Below are positions 6,233 through 12,503 of a stretch of 12,503 bases of DNA, piece after piece. The notes under the pieces were generated by a model. That model was not told the origin of the DNA, did not search any database, and saw only the letters and a list, made by a program, of their open reading frames with translations. Position numbers and translations under genes: made by a program. The DNA is from Desulfobacca acetoxidans (GTDB lineage Bacteria; Desulfobacterota; Desulfobaccia; Desulfobaccales; 0-14-0-80-60-11): positions 1 through 12,503 of the forward strand of contig DZCR01000100.1 of NCBI GenBank assembly GCA_022736495.1. Reading direction: 5' to 3'. Within the stretch, counting starts at the first letter, position 1; each line of letters begins with the position of its first letter.

Positions 6233-6530
6233 TTCTTAGCCGGAGCCGGAATCGCCATGTAGCCCACCGCTGGAAGCCGGCGCCACCTGATAGTCGGCAG
6301 GATGCGCCCCCATGGCACAGATTTTTTTGCGGAGGCGCGACCCCCGCCGTTTCTTTGGTCAACCTTCCACCTTTGCCAAGATTTTTATAATCTATTGGTA
6401 CAGTTAGTTTGATGGTAAAATGAGTCACGGGATAAATCCGTCCCTCTGAGGCCTCATTGAAGCCGTCACAGCCTTGGCGGCGGCCTGACTGGCAAGAGAG
6501 TCCTTCAAGGGCATCTGCATACGGAGCCTT
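6233..6530. promoter_or_regulatory. Divergent promoter region between hpt and the sensor kinase
   Basis: This 298-bp region (plus the hpt leader) separates two divergent genes, so it must hold promoters for both. A perfect TATAAT is at 6386-6391 on the plus strand, but the best -35 (TTCCAC, 16 nt upstream) is poor. The 5' half is GC-rich and the area near 6385-6425 is AT-rich. No coding frame of merit is present. Confidence 0.35.
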
Positions 6531-8774
6531 ATGTACACCGACGCGAAAACAAAAGTGCGCCCCATCCCCGTGAAGCGTTACGGGTTGATTATTATCGGGG
6601 TATGGACCTTGGTGGCGGCGGCGTCGCTGGGATGGAATCTGCTTCAGGACAGGCACGAGGCCTTAAGAATAGCCCGCCACATTGCCCTGACCAATTATGA
6701 GCGGGATGCGCTTTACCGCCGCTGGGGGGCATCCCACGGCGGCGTTTATGTTCCGGTGACCCCTGACACGCCCCCCACCCCTTACCTGGCCCACCTGCCG
6801 GAACGGGATATCACCACCCCCTCGGGCCGTCATCTCACCTTATTAAACCCTGCCTATATGGCCCGCCAGGTCTATGAGCTCGCCAAGCAATCCGGTTTCC
6901 CCCAGGGGCATCTCACCAGTTTGCAGCCCATCCGCCCGCAAAACGCCCCTGATCCCTGGGAGCGCAAGGCCTTGCAGGCTTTTGCCCAGGGACGGCCGGA
7001 AGTCAGCCAGGTGGTGACCATCGGTAATCAGCCTTACCTGCGCCTGATGCGGCCTTTTTATATCACACCCAGTTGCCTCAAATGTCATGAGGAGCAGGGT
7101 TACAAGGTGGGAGACATCCGGGGTGGCATCAGTGAAGCAGTGCCCCTGGCTCCCATTATGGCCAAGTCCTTGCACGCCTGGTCCCTCCTGGCGGGCCACC
7201 TGGTCCTGTGGTCGCTGGGAGTAGTGGGGATAGTCTTGGGGATGCGGCAGCTCAACACGAGTGCAGCCGCAGCTTTGCAGGCCCAGGAAGCCGCCGCGGC
7301 CGCCGCCGCGGCCGTCCAGACCGTTAACGGCATGCTGGACGGGGTGATCATCACCGACCTCAGGGGCCGTATTACCCACGCCAACAAAGCCCTGATGGAC
7401 TATTTCGGGTGGGGCCGGGAAATCTTGGGAGAATCAGCCGCCAAACTGGTGGTGGACCAGGACGGCTTCAAGCTCTTGTCCGGCTTGAACGCCTGTAAGG
7501 ACCAGGGTCATAAGCGCGACCTGGAATGTGTTCTGGTCACCAAAGACCGCCGCGCAGTCCCGGTATTGATCAATGCCTCCCTCATCACCGATTCTCAGGG
7601 CCAACCCATGGGAGTCATTGGGGTGATCAGGGATGTTACGGCCCTGCGTCAGGCCGAGGCCGCCGTGGAGACGGAACGGCAACGCCTGCTCTCTCTCCTG
7701 GAGGAGTTGCCCGCCTACGTTTATTTAAAAGCCCCGGATTTTTCCATCACGTTCGCCAACCGCCTTTTCCGGGAAAGATTCGGCGATCCGGCCGGGCGAC
7801 CGTGTTATGTGGTCATGCACGGCTCCCAAACCCCCTGTGAAAATTGCCAGCCCTTTGAAGTTATTACCAACAGTCAGCCCCAGGAAAGGGAGTGGACCCA
7901 TCGGGATGGCCGTACCTACCATACTTATGACTACCCTTTTGCCGACCGCGACGGCTCGCCTTTGGTCCTGGAGTTGGGTATCGATATCACCGGCCGGAAA
8001 AAAGCCGAAAAAGAGATTCGCCAGCTCAATGAAGAATTGGAACAACGGGTGCGGCTCCGGACGGCCCAACTGGAAACGGCCAACCGGGAACTGGAAAGTT
8101 TTTCCTATTCCGTTTCCCATGACCTAAGAGCGCCGCTCCGGGCCATTGACGGGTTCTCCCGGCTGCTTCTGAACGATCATGCCAACCGGCTGGACTCCGA
8201 AGGGCAACGCTTGGTGGATATCATCAGGACCAATACGCAGAAGATGGGCCGCCTCATAGACGACCTCCTGGCCTTTTCCCGCTTGGGACGCCGGGAGGTG
8301 AAGGCGGTGGCCCTGGATATGGAGAATCAGGTGGCCGACGTCGTCAAGGAATTGCAAGAGACCCTGGAGGACCGCGCGGTTACTTGGGACCTCAAACCCC
8401 TGGCTCAGACCCGGGCCGACCGGGCCTTGCTGCGCCAGGTCTGGGTCAATCTGTTCAGCAATGCCCTGAAATTCACCCGGCCCCGGAATCCTGCGGTTAT
8501 TGAAGTGGGCTGCCAAACAGCCGCTGACGAAGATATCTATTACGTCAAGGACAATGGGGTGGGATTTGACATGCAATATGCCCAAAAACTCTTCGGGGTG
8601 TTTCAACGCCTGCATCGCGAGGAGGAATTTGAAGGCACCGGCGTGGGGCTGGCCCTGGTGCAGCGCATCATCCAGCGTCATGGCGGCCGCCTCTGGGCCG
8701 AAGGCCAGGTTAATGATGGCGCCACCTTTTACTTTTCCCTGCCCCGGCGCCGCCCCGCTCACGGCACTGCGTAA
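6531..8774 (+). CDS. Membrane sensor histidine kinase with haem-c DUF3365 sensor and two PAS domains
   Basis: 747 residues. TM1 is about 18-37 (LIIIGVWTLVAAASLGW). The periplasmic domain (about 40-212) is Tll0287-like/DUF3365: it holds NPAYMARQVYEL, a PFYIT segment, and SCLKCHEEQGY with a CxxCH c-type haem site (Cys182, Cys185, His186), then GDIRGGISEAVPL. TM2 is about 218-237. An Ala-rich helix (245-262, eight Ala in a row) leads to PAS1 (about 264-372), PAS2 (about 385-487, with PCENC at 435-439) and a coiled coil (488-525). HisKA carries SVSHDLRAPLRAIDGF with phospho-acceptor His530. HATPase shows N-box NLFSNALKF (640-648), DNGVGFD (674-680), FGVFQRLH and GTGVGLAL (702-709). It should autophosphorylate in response to a redox or small-ligand cue. 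Haem attachment needs a cytochrome c maturation system not seen here. No response regulator is adjacent. The start has GGAG 4 nt upstream. Domain calls are firm; the signal is unknown. Confidence 0.93.
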   Translation: MYTDAKTKVRPIPVKRYGLIIIGVWTLVAAASLGWNLLQDRHEALRIARHIALTNYERDALYRRWGASHGGVYVPVTPDTPPTPYLAHLPERDITTPSGRHLTLLNPAYMARQVYELAKQSGFPQGHLTSLQPIRPQNAPDPWERKALQAFAQGRPEVSQVVTIGNQPYLRLMRPFYITPSCLKCHEEQGYKVGDIRGGISEAVPLAPIMAKSLHAWSLLAGHLVLWSLGVVGIVLGMRQLNTSAAAALQAQEAAAAAAAAVQTVNGMLDGVIITDLRGRITHANKALMDYFGWGREILGESAAKLVVDQDGFKLLSGLNACKDQGHKRDLECVLVTKDRRAVPVLINASLITDSQGQPMGVIGVIRDVTALRQAEAAVETERQRLLSLLEELPAYVYLKAPDFSITFANRLFRERFGDPAGRPCYVVMHGSQTPCENCQPFEVITNSQPQEREWTHRDGRTYHTYDYPFADRDGSPLVLELGIDITGRKKAEKEIRQLNEELEQRVRLRTAQLETANRELESFSYSVSHDLRAPLRAIDGFSRLLLNDHANRLDSEGQRLVDIIRTNTQKMGRLIDDLLAFSRLGRREVKAVALDMENQVADVVKELQETLEDRAVTWDLKPLAQTRADRALLRQVWVNLFSNALKFTRPRNPAVIEVGCQTAADEDIYYVKDNGVGFDMQYAQKLFGVFQRLHREEEFEGTGVGLALVQRIIQRHGGRLWAEGQVNDGATFYFSLPRRRPAHGTA

Positions 8775-8779
8775 CCTAG

Positions 8780-8872
8780 AGCGTCTGCCAAAAGTTTCTT
8801 CCTCTTATCCCCTCTCCCCCCAGCGGGGAGAGGGCCAGGGTGAGGGGGGAGAAGAAAAGACCTTTTGGCAAC
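8780..8872. repeat. Palindromic intergenic repeat (family copy 2)
   Basis: The arms TGCCAAAAG-TTTCTTC (8786-8802) and its mirror GAAGAAAAGACCTTTTGGCA (8851-8870) flank a CCCCTCTCCCC / GGGGAGAGGG hairpin (8810-8834) and a GGGTGAGGGG run. The whole can fold into one long imperfect hairpin. The left arm matches those at 942 and 12453. It begins 6 bp after the kinase stop codon and may serve as its transcript end or mRNA-stabilising structure. Confidence 0.65.
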
Positions 8873-8880
8873 TACTATAA

Positions 8881-9027
8881 GTTATCGGCCGGCAAGCCTC
8901 AGACCTTGCCAACCGGAAGTTTAAACCCCATTATCTAGAAGAGCGGCTGCCTGGACCTCGGGCCCTGATCTCCGACGGCAGCCAGGTTTATGAGTTTGGC
9001 AATATCGGGGCTGCCGCGGTCTTGTAA
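8881..9027 (+). pseudogene. Probable coding remnant
   Basis: A frame of 49 codons without ATG runs from just after the repeat at 8780-8872 to a TAA at 9025-9027. Its C-terminal part reads like protein (LEERLPGPRALISDG then QVYEFGNIGAAAVL), with G/C in roughly two thirds of third positions. There is no start codon or ribosome site, and a stop lies just before it at 8878. It looks like the 3' end of a gene whose front was lost, possibly by repeat insertion or deletion. I do not recognise the family. Confidence 0.35.
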
Positions 9028-9035
9028 TTTGTCCC

Positions 9036-9098
9036 CTGTAGGGGCGAACCCAGGTGTCCGCCCTGGCTTGAGGCCGCACACCCAGGTGCGCCCTACAA
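9036..9098. repeat. Palindromic intergenic repeat of a different type
   Basis: TGTAGGGGCG near 9038 and GCGCCCTACA ending at 9097 are inverted arms, with CCCAGGTGT and ACACCCAGGTG inside. This makes an imperfect palindrome of about 60 bp around GGCTTGAGGCC. It is unrelated to the copies at 942 and 8780. It contains no coding sequence and is likely a REP-type or mobile-element relic. Confidence 0.5.
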
Positions 9099-9668
9099 GA
9101 TAGAGATTTCTCATACTTCTAAGAACGCAACTTGGTATAAGGGCGCATCTCGAGAAATTTTATGATCACACTGAAAATGCAGCTATCTTTCCCAAAAGTG
9201 CTGTTTCCCGGCGCGCTCCAAGGTCTATGTTGTCCCTATGCTGGGAAGCGGGTGCCAAGCGAGACGCGTGTGTCAACCTCAAGGAAAATTGCGCTGCCGC
9301 GGCCGGTTTACCTGTGCCGCGTTACGGCACAAAGACACGGGATAATTGTTAACTAAATGATATTATTGAATAATTTATGGGAGTGGCGGATTGCTGCATC
9401 GGTATCAAGGCGACACGGCAGCGGCACATCGGCGGTACAAGTGCCGTATCCTCTCCGGTTACCCAGCGGTCAGGGCTCGAATCACGCGACTCTGTGCCGG
9501 GACATTTTTCGCCATTCTGCCCATTTTCGCCTGTTTTCTGGCTTTCACAAGGGAACTAATTACGTATAAAATAGCTTTAAAGCGCGCTTAAAGTCGTTGA
9601 GATCCTCTTTGTTCAGCCGAAATAGGGGAAATTGCCGCTGCCGGTGAACCCGGCCAAGGATAAGCCTG
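9099..9668. other. Long untranslated region upstream of the ubiE-like gene with GTGCCG/CGGCAC hairpins
   Basis: These 570 bp have no convincing gene. The hexamer GTGCCG or its complement occurs five times: 9314, 9325, 9422, 9441 and 9494. TGTGCCG-CGTTA-CGGCACA (9313-9331) is a perfect 7-bp hairpin, and CGGCAC (9422-9427) can pair with GTGCCG (9441-9446). An AT-rich patch (9340-9380) and TATAAA at about 9575 could belong to promoters. A TTG-initiated frame of 66 codons at 9391-9591, with GGGAG 7 nt upstream and a hydrophobic stretch, is possible but weak. Known riboswitch motifs I could check by eye did not fit. Confidence 0.4.
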
Positions 9669-10448
9669 GTGTCTGATAACCACATCTACGAACCGCCAGA
9701 CCTTCAGAACCAAACGGCCTATTTCGGCTATCGCCGGGTAAGCGCCGCGGAAAAAGGCAAACTGGTCCACCAGCACTTCGACACGGTGGCCCGCAGATAC
9801 GACTTGCTGAACAGTCTTTTGAGTTTCGGTATGCACCACCTGTGGAAACGGGCCGCAGTGCGGATGATGAAGCTAAAGCCAGGGGACCGGATCATTGACG
9901 TGTGCGGCGGGACTGCCGACCTGGCCCTTCGGGCCGCTCGCCTCAGCGGCGGCGCCGGGAGAGTGACCGTCTATGACATCAACTGGGCCATGATGGCCGC
10001 GGGCTGGCCCAAAGTGGCGCACTCCGCCCTGGCCCGCCGCATCGGCTATATCCAGGGGGACGCCGAGCACCTTTCCTGCCCGGACGCCAGTTTTGACGCA
10101 GCCATGGTAGGATTCGGCATCCGCAATCTCACCCACCCCGAAATGGGCTTTCAGGAAATGTTCCGGGTCTTGAAGCCCGGCGGGACCCTGATGTGCCTGG
10201 AGTTCTCCAGGCCCAAGACTGCCTGGTTCCGCTGGCTCTACGATCTTTACTCATTTTATATTATGCCCGCCATGGGCAAGCTCATGGTGGGGTCCTGGGA
10301 GGCCTACACCTATCTCCCGGAGTCCATCCGGATGTTTTCCCAACCCGCAGAATTGACCGCGACCCTGGAAAAAATCGGTTTTACCCAGGTCCGTTATCGC
10401 CGTCTCACCAACGGTATTGCCGTGATCTATCTGGGGGTGAAGCCGTGA
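9669..10448 (+). CDS. ubiE: UbiE/MenG-type quinone C-methyltransferase
   Basis: This 259-residue class I SAM-dependent methyltransferase should methylate demethylmenaquinone (and the ubiquinone precursor where present), the last step of menaquinone synthesis. It aligns by eye along the length of E. coli UbiE: FGYRRVSAAEKGKLVHQHF (19-37), YDLLNSLLSFGMHHLWKR (44-61), SAM motif I IIDVCGGTADL (75-85), VGFGIRNLTHPE (147-158), FRVLKPGGTLMCLEFSRPK (165-183), YDLYSFYIMPAMGKL (191-205) and YLPESIRMF (215-223). Motif I has Val-Cys-Gly-Gly-Thr where E. coli has Leu-Ala-Gly-Gly-Thr. In an anaerobe the product is probably menaquinone, so menG is an equally fitting name. The GTG start at 9669 has AAGGA 8 nt upstream. 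Its stop overlaps the start of a second methyltransferase by 4 nt (GTGA), implying translational coupling. Confidence 0.93.
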   Translation: MSDNHIYEPPDLQNQTAYFGYRRVSAAEKGKLVHQHFDTVARRYDLLNSLLSFGMHHLWKRAAVRMMKLKPGDRIIDVCGGTADLALRAARLSGGAGRVTVYDINWAMMAAGWPKVAHSALARRIGYIQGDAEHLSCPDASFDAAMVGFGIRNLTHPEMGFQEMFRVLKPGGTLMCLEFSRPKTAWFRWLYDLYSFYIMPAMGKLMVGSWEAYTYLPESIRMFSQPAELTATLEKIGFTQVRYRRLTNGIAVIYLGVKP

Positions 10449-11038
10449 AAATCAACTGGGCCGAACGCCTGGTGGTCAACAACCCCGTCCGGGTCTTGAT
10501 CCAGCGTCTCATCATCAAGTGGATCAAGAGTGTAACCACGATTAATCCCGAGGCCCGGGTCCTGGAAATAGGCTGCGGCCGGGGCGCCGGGGCCTGCCTT
10601 ATTCAGGAAGAGTTCAATCCGGCCATGCTCCACGCCTTCGACCTGGACCGCCAGATGATTCTCATGGCCCGCAGCTATCTTAAGCCGGCACTTAAAGAGA
10701 AAATCTCCCTCTATGTGGGGGATGCCCTCTCGCTCCCGTATCGCGACGAGGTCTTGGATATAGTGTTTGGCTTCGGCGTGCTGCACCATCTGCTGGATTG
10801 GCAGGGCGGCCTGAAAGAAATCTCCCGGGTCCTGAAGCCCGGGGGCATCTATTTCCTGGAGGAGTTTTATCCTCAGATCTACCAAAACTTTCTGGCCCGG
10901 CGCATCTTTCTGCACCCGGAACACAACCGCTTTTACAGCCATGACCTGCACCAGGCCCTGGCCGGCGAAGGCTTTACCCTCCGGGTCCGCCTGGAACAGA
11001 ACATGCTGGGCCTCCTGGCAGTGGCCGTCAAACAGTGA
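10445..11038 (+). CDS. Class I SAM-dependent methyltransferase, substrate unknown
   Basis: This 197-residue protein has SAM motif I VLEIGCGRGAGACLI (39-53), an acidic motif II position FDLDRQM (65-71), VGDALSLPY (91-99), a FGVLHHLLDW motif (110-119) and the RVLKPGGIYFLEEFYP block (128-143) of the Methyltransf_11/UbiE-like group. The start is the GTG at 10445, which overlaps the ubiE-like stop as GTGA. The in-frame ATG at 10193 lies wholly inside the upstream gene and is rejected. The GGGGGTG stretch just upstream may aid initiation. It is shorter and more divergent than UbiE and lacks its YDLYSFYI region. Coupling to a quinone methyltransferase suggests a quinone or lipid substrate, which is inference. 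Heptamer repeats begin at its stop codon. Confidence 0.88.
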   Translation: MKINWAERLVVNNPVRVLIQRLIIKWIKSVTTINPEARVLEIGCGRGAGACLIQEEFNPAMLHAFDLDRQMILMARSYLKPALKEKISLYVGDALSLPYRDEVLDIVFGFGVLHHLLDWQGGLKEISRVLKPGGIYFLEEFYPQIYQNFLARRIFLHPEHNRFYSHDLHQALAGEGFTLRVRLEQNMLGLLAVAVKQ

Positions 11039-11077
11039 ACAGTGAGCAGAAAACGGGTGAGCAGTGAGTAGTTAGTA
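11031..11077 (+). repeat. Degenerate heptamer repeat at the 3' end of the second methyltransferase
   Basis: CAGTGAA, CAGTGAG, CAGTGAG and TAGTTAG-type units run from inside the stop codon outwards. TGA or TAG occurs at 11036, 11043, 11058, 11065, 11069, 11073 and 11076, covering all three frames. The MITE-like element at 11078 is inserted into this array and duplicated part of it. Confidence 0.65.
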
Positions 11078-11197
11078 GAGCCTCTTGCAAAATAGGGTTT
11101 TAGCCTGCGCCCGTACAGGCTGGAAAGCCTGCGCCACCGAAAATTTATTTAAGCATCACGGAAAAATTGCGGCCAATATTAATTTTGTAAGAGGCTC
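11078..11197. mobile_element. 120-bp MITE-like insertion with 11-bp target duplication
   Basis: The terminal inverted repeats GAGCCTCTTGCAAAAT (11078-11093) and ATTTTGTAAGAGGCTC (11182-11197) match at 15 of 16 positions. AGTAGTTAGTA flanks both ends exactly (11067-11077 and 11198-11208), as expected for a target-site duplication. The interior holds a perfect hairpin CAGGCT-GGAA-AGCCTG (11116-11131) and a direct repeat AGCCTGCGCC (11102 and 11126). There is no open frame for a transposase, so the element needs one in trans. It separates the methyltransferase pair from the quinone oxidoreductase gene. Confidence 0.8.
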
Positions 11198-11313
11198 AGT
11201 AGTTAGTAGGGGACAGTCAAAATGTAGGGCGGGCACTGCTCGCCAATACCGTTGAAAAGAAGAGGGTGAAAAAAGCCTAACTTTTGCATCATTACTCCGC
11301 CCAGGAGGTGCAC

Positions 11314-12276
11314 ATGCAGGCGATTCGCGTCCATGAGTACGGTGATCCGGAAGTCATGCGTCTGGAACAGGTGGCCGAGCCCGAACCGGGGTCCGGCCAG
11401 GTGTTGGTGCGGGTCTACGCGGTTGGGGTGAACCCGGTGGAAACCTATATCCGGGCCGGCATCTATCCCCAGACGCCGTCTTTGCCCTATACGCCGGGCA
11501 CCGACGCCGCCGGCGTGGTGGAAGCCCTGGGTCCCGGTGTGACCCGGGTGAAACTGGGCGACCGAGTCTATACCTCCCATAGTGAGAGTGGCACGTATGC
11601 CGAAAAGACCCTCTGCCAGGAGTCCCAGGTCCATCCTTTGCCGGAAGGCGTCTCTTTTGAGCAGGGAGCCGGAGTCACGGTGCCCTACGCCGCGGCCTAT
11701 CGCGCCCTGTTCCAGCGAGCCCGGGCCGTGGCGGGCGAAATAGTGCTGGTCCACGGCGCCAGCGGCGGCGTAGGCGTGGCCGCAGTCCAGTTGGGGGCTG
11801 CCTTCGGCCTCACCGTCATCGGCACCGCTGGCACCGAGGAAGGCCGGACCCTCACCACGGTGCAGGGAGCCCAACACGTCCTGGACCATCACGAGCCCGA
11901 CCACTACCAGCAGATCCTGGCCCTCACCGAGCAGCGCGGCGTGGATATTATCCTGGAGATGCTGGCCAAAGAAAACCTGGGGGATGATCTGAAAATCCTG
12001 GCCAACGGCGGCCGGGTGGTGGTCATCGGCACCCGGGGGACCGTGACCATCGATCCCCGGGACACCATCGCCAAAGAAACCAGCATCTTGGGCATGTATA
12101 TCTGGAATGCGAGCGCCAAAGAGACCGCCAGCATCCATGCGGCCCTGGGGGCTGGCTTGGCCAACGGCGCTTTACGACCCATCATCGGCAAAAAACTGCC
12201 CCTGAGCGAGGCCCCCCGGGCCCATCACGAAATCATAGAAACCAAGGCCTATGGCAAAATCGTACTGATCCCCTGA
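11314..12276 (+). CDS. NADPH:quinone oxidoreductase (zeta-crystallin type, MDR superfamily)
   Basis: This 320-residue, zinc-free medium-chain dehydrogenase/reductase should reduce quinones or enones with NADPH in the cytoplasm. Visible features are the N-terminal MQAIRVHEYGDPEVMRLEQV, VYAVGVNPVETYIRAG (34-49) with the family NPVET/D-YIR motif, PYTPGTDAAGVVEALG (58-73), VPYAAAYRAL (123-132), the Rossmann loop VLVHGASGGVGVAAVQLG (144-161) and GGRVVVIGTRGTVTIDPR (232-249). Zinc ligands of alcohol dehydrogenases are missing, as expected. Start ATG 11314 is set by AGGAGGTG at 11303-11310; the ATG 30 nt upstream has no ribosome site. The quinone methyltransferase upstream suggests a loose quinone theme, but the MITE-like insertion breaks the spacing. 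True substrate is uncertain in this family. Confidence 0.92.
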   Translation: MQAIRVHEYGDPEVMRLEQVAEPEPGSGQVLVRVYAVGVNPVETYIRAGIYPQTPSLPYTPGTDAAGVVEALGPGVTRVKLGDRVYTSHSESGTYAEKTLCQESQVHPLPEGVSFEQGAGVTVPYAAAYRALFQRARAVAGEIVLVHGASGGVGVAAVQLGAAFGLTVIGTAGTEEGRTLTTVQGAQHVLDHHEPDHYQQILALTEQRGVDIILEMLAKENLGDDLKILANGGRVVVIGTRGTVTIDPRDTIAKETSILGMYIWNASAKETASIHAALGAGLANGALRPIIGKKLPLSEAPRAHHEIIETKAYGKIVLIP

Positions 12277-12307
12277 TTATCCGACTGTACACTTTTGGCC
12301 GCTAGGC

Positions 12308-12332
12308 ATTGATTTTGATATGAAAATCAGCA
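12308..12332. other. Small hairpin between the quinone reductase gene and tRNA-Thr
   Basis: TGATTTT (12310-12316) and AAAATCA (12323-12329) form a 7-bp stem with a 6-nt loop and can extend with a bulge. There is no downstream U-run, so terminator function is uncertain. Confidence 0.3.
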
Positions 12333-12358
12333 ATAATTAAAGGCCACCTCAACGAAAA

Positions 12359-12433
12359 GCCGGCATAGCTCAGTGGTAGAGCAGCTGATTCGTAATCAGC
12401 AGGCCAGGGGTTCGACCCCCCTTGCCGGCTCCA
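12359..12433 (+). tRNA. tRNA-Thr (anticodon CGT)
   Basis: A complete cloverleaf is visible. The acceptor GCCGGCA (12359-12365) pairs with TGCCGGC (12423-12429), and the D arm is GCTC/GAGC. The anticodon arm is GCTGA-TTCGTAA-TCAGC, giving anticodon CGT for codon ACG. The variable loop is five bases, and the T arm is AGGGG-TTCGACC-CCCCT. U is the discriminator and CCA is encoded. No adjacent tRNA is seen. Confidence 0.95.
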
Positions 12434-12452
12434 GGGAAATCAAGGGGGTTAT

Positions 12453-12503
12453 AGCGTTTGCCGAAAATTCTTTTCTCAACAGGAAAGAGTGGGTATCACG
12501 TGA
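12453..12503. repeat. Arm of the intergenic repeat family (copy 3, cut by the window end)
   Basis: AGCGTTTGCCGAAAATTCTT (12453-12472) closely matches AGCGTCTGCCAAAAGTTTCTT at 8780 and the arm at 942. The GC-rich core expected next is not present within the last 30 bases, so this is either a solo arm or a degenerate copy continuing past the window. Confidence 0.4.

Noticed and set aside
9162..9591. Several short plus-strand frames upstream of the ubiE-like gene
   Set aside because: Composition is erratic and they overlap one another. Only the TTG frame at 9391 has a passable ribosome site, and it is not strong enough to list as a gene.
9200..9600. A known riboswitch (c-di-GMP, cobalamin, TPP or preQ1 type)
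   Set aside because: The conserved boxes of these classes were not found by eye; only generic hairpins are visible.
10193..10444. N-terminal extension of the second methyltransferase
   Set aside because: This part overlaps the ubiE-like gene entirely in another frame and lacks methyltransferase character; the GTG at 10445 fits the family start and the coupled overlap.
11203..12138. 311-codon open frame on the minus strand opposite the quinone oxidoreductase
   Set aside because: Antisense shadow of a conserved gene with low-complexity Gly/His/Asp composition.
1..12503. CRISPR array, prophage, toxin-antitoxin or defence island
   Set aside because: No regularly spaced direct repeats, integrase, phage structural genes or paired toxin-antitoxin frames were seen on either strand.

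Overview
The window looks like chromosomal DNA from an anaerobic bacterium, most likely a Desulfobacterota (former Deltaproteobacteria) of sulfate-reducer type. The reasons are GC-rich genes with strong G/C third-position bias, MucR-type zinc-finger regulators, a cysteine-rich iron-sulfur flavoprotein, a sensor kinase with a periplasmic CxxCH haem site, and GC-rich palindromic repeats scattered between genes. This placement is inference: no rRNA or other decisive marker is present.

Layout, left to right. Positions 1-311 hold a palindromic repeat and the promoter region of an iron-sulfur flavoprotein (312-869, +). After another repeat, a minus-strand block runs leftwards: a zinc-finger-less MucR paralogue (2568-2278), a complete MucR-type regulator (2200-1763), a 32-residue lysine-rich mini-protein with a GTG start (1698-1600), and a small exported protein (1421-1110) with its own terminator. 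A second minus-strand block, read right to left, is hpt (6181-5657), a Ppx/GppA phosphatase (5506-4544) and guaB (4396-2933), ending in a clear terminator at 2859-2887. This looks like a purine salvage and GMP synthesis module with a possible (p)ppGpp/polyphosphate enzyme in the middle. Divergently, 6531-8774 (+) encodes a 747-residue membrane sensor histidine kinase with a DUF3365/Tll0287-like haem-c sensor, two PAS domains and HisKA/HATPase modules. No response regulator is in view.

Positions 8775-9668 are an almost gene-free 0.9 kb stretch holding two palindromic repeats, a short stretch that looks like a decayed coding sequence, and a region rich in the inverted hexamer GTGCCG/CGGCAC. Next come two translationally coupled SAM methyltransferases: a UbiE/MenG quinone methyltransferase (9669-10448) and an unassigned class I methyltransferase (10445-11038). 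A 120-bp MITE-like insertion with 16-bp terminal inverted repeats and an 11-bp target duplication (11078-11197) follows. Then come a zeta-crystallin-type NADPH:quinone oxidoreductase (11314-12276) and tRNA-Thr(CGT) (12359-12433). The last 50 bases hold one arm of a repeat also seen at 942 and 8780.

Most genes are ordinary housekeeping genes. The more unusual content is the MucR pair with its AT-rich promoter and mini-protein neighbour, the intergenic mobile or palindromic repeats, heptamer arrays that place stop codons in all three frames just after two genes, and the haem-c kinase. I see no CRISPR array, defence island, prophage or biosynthetic cluster.
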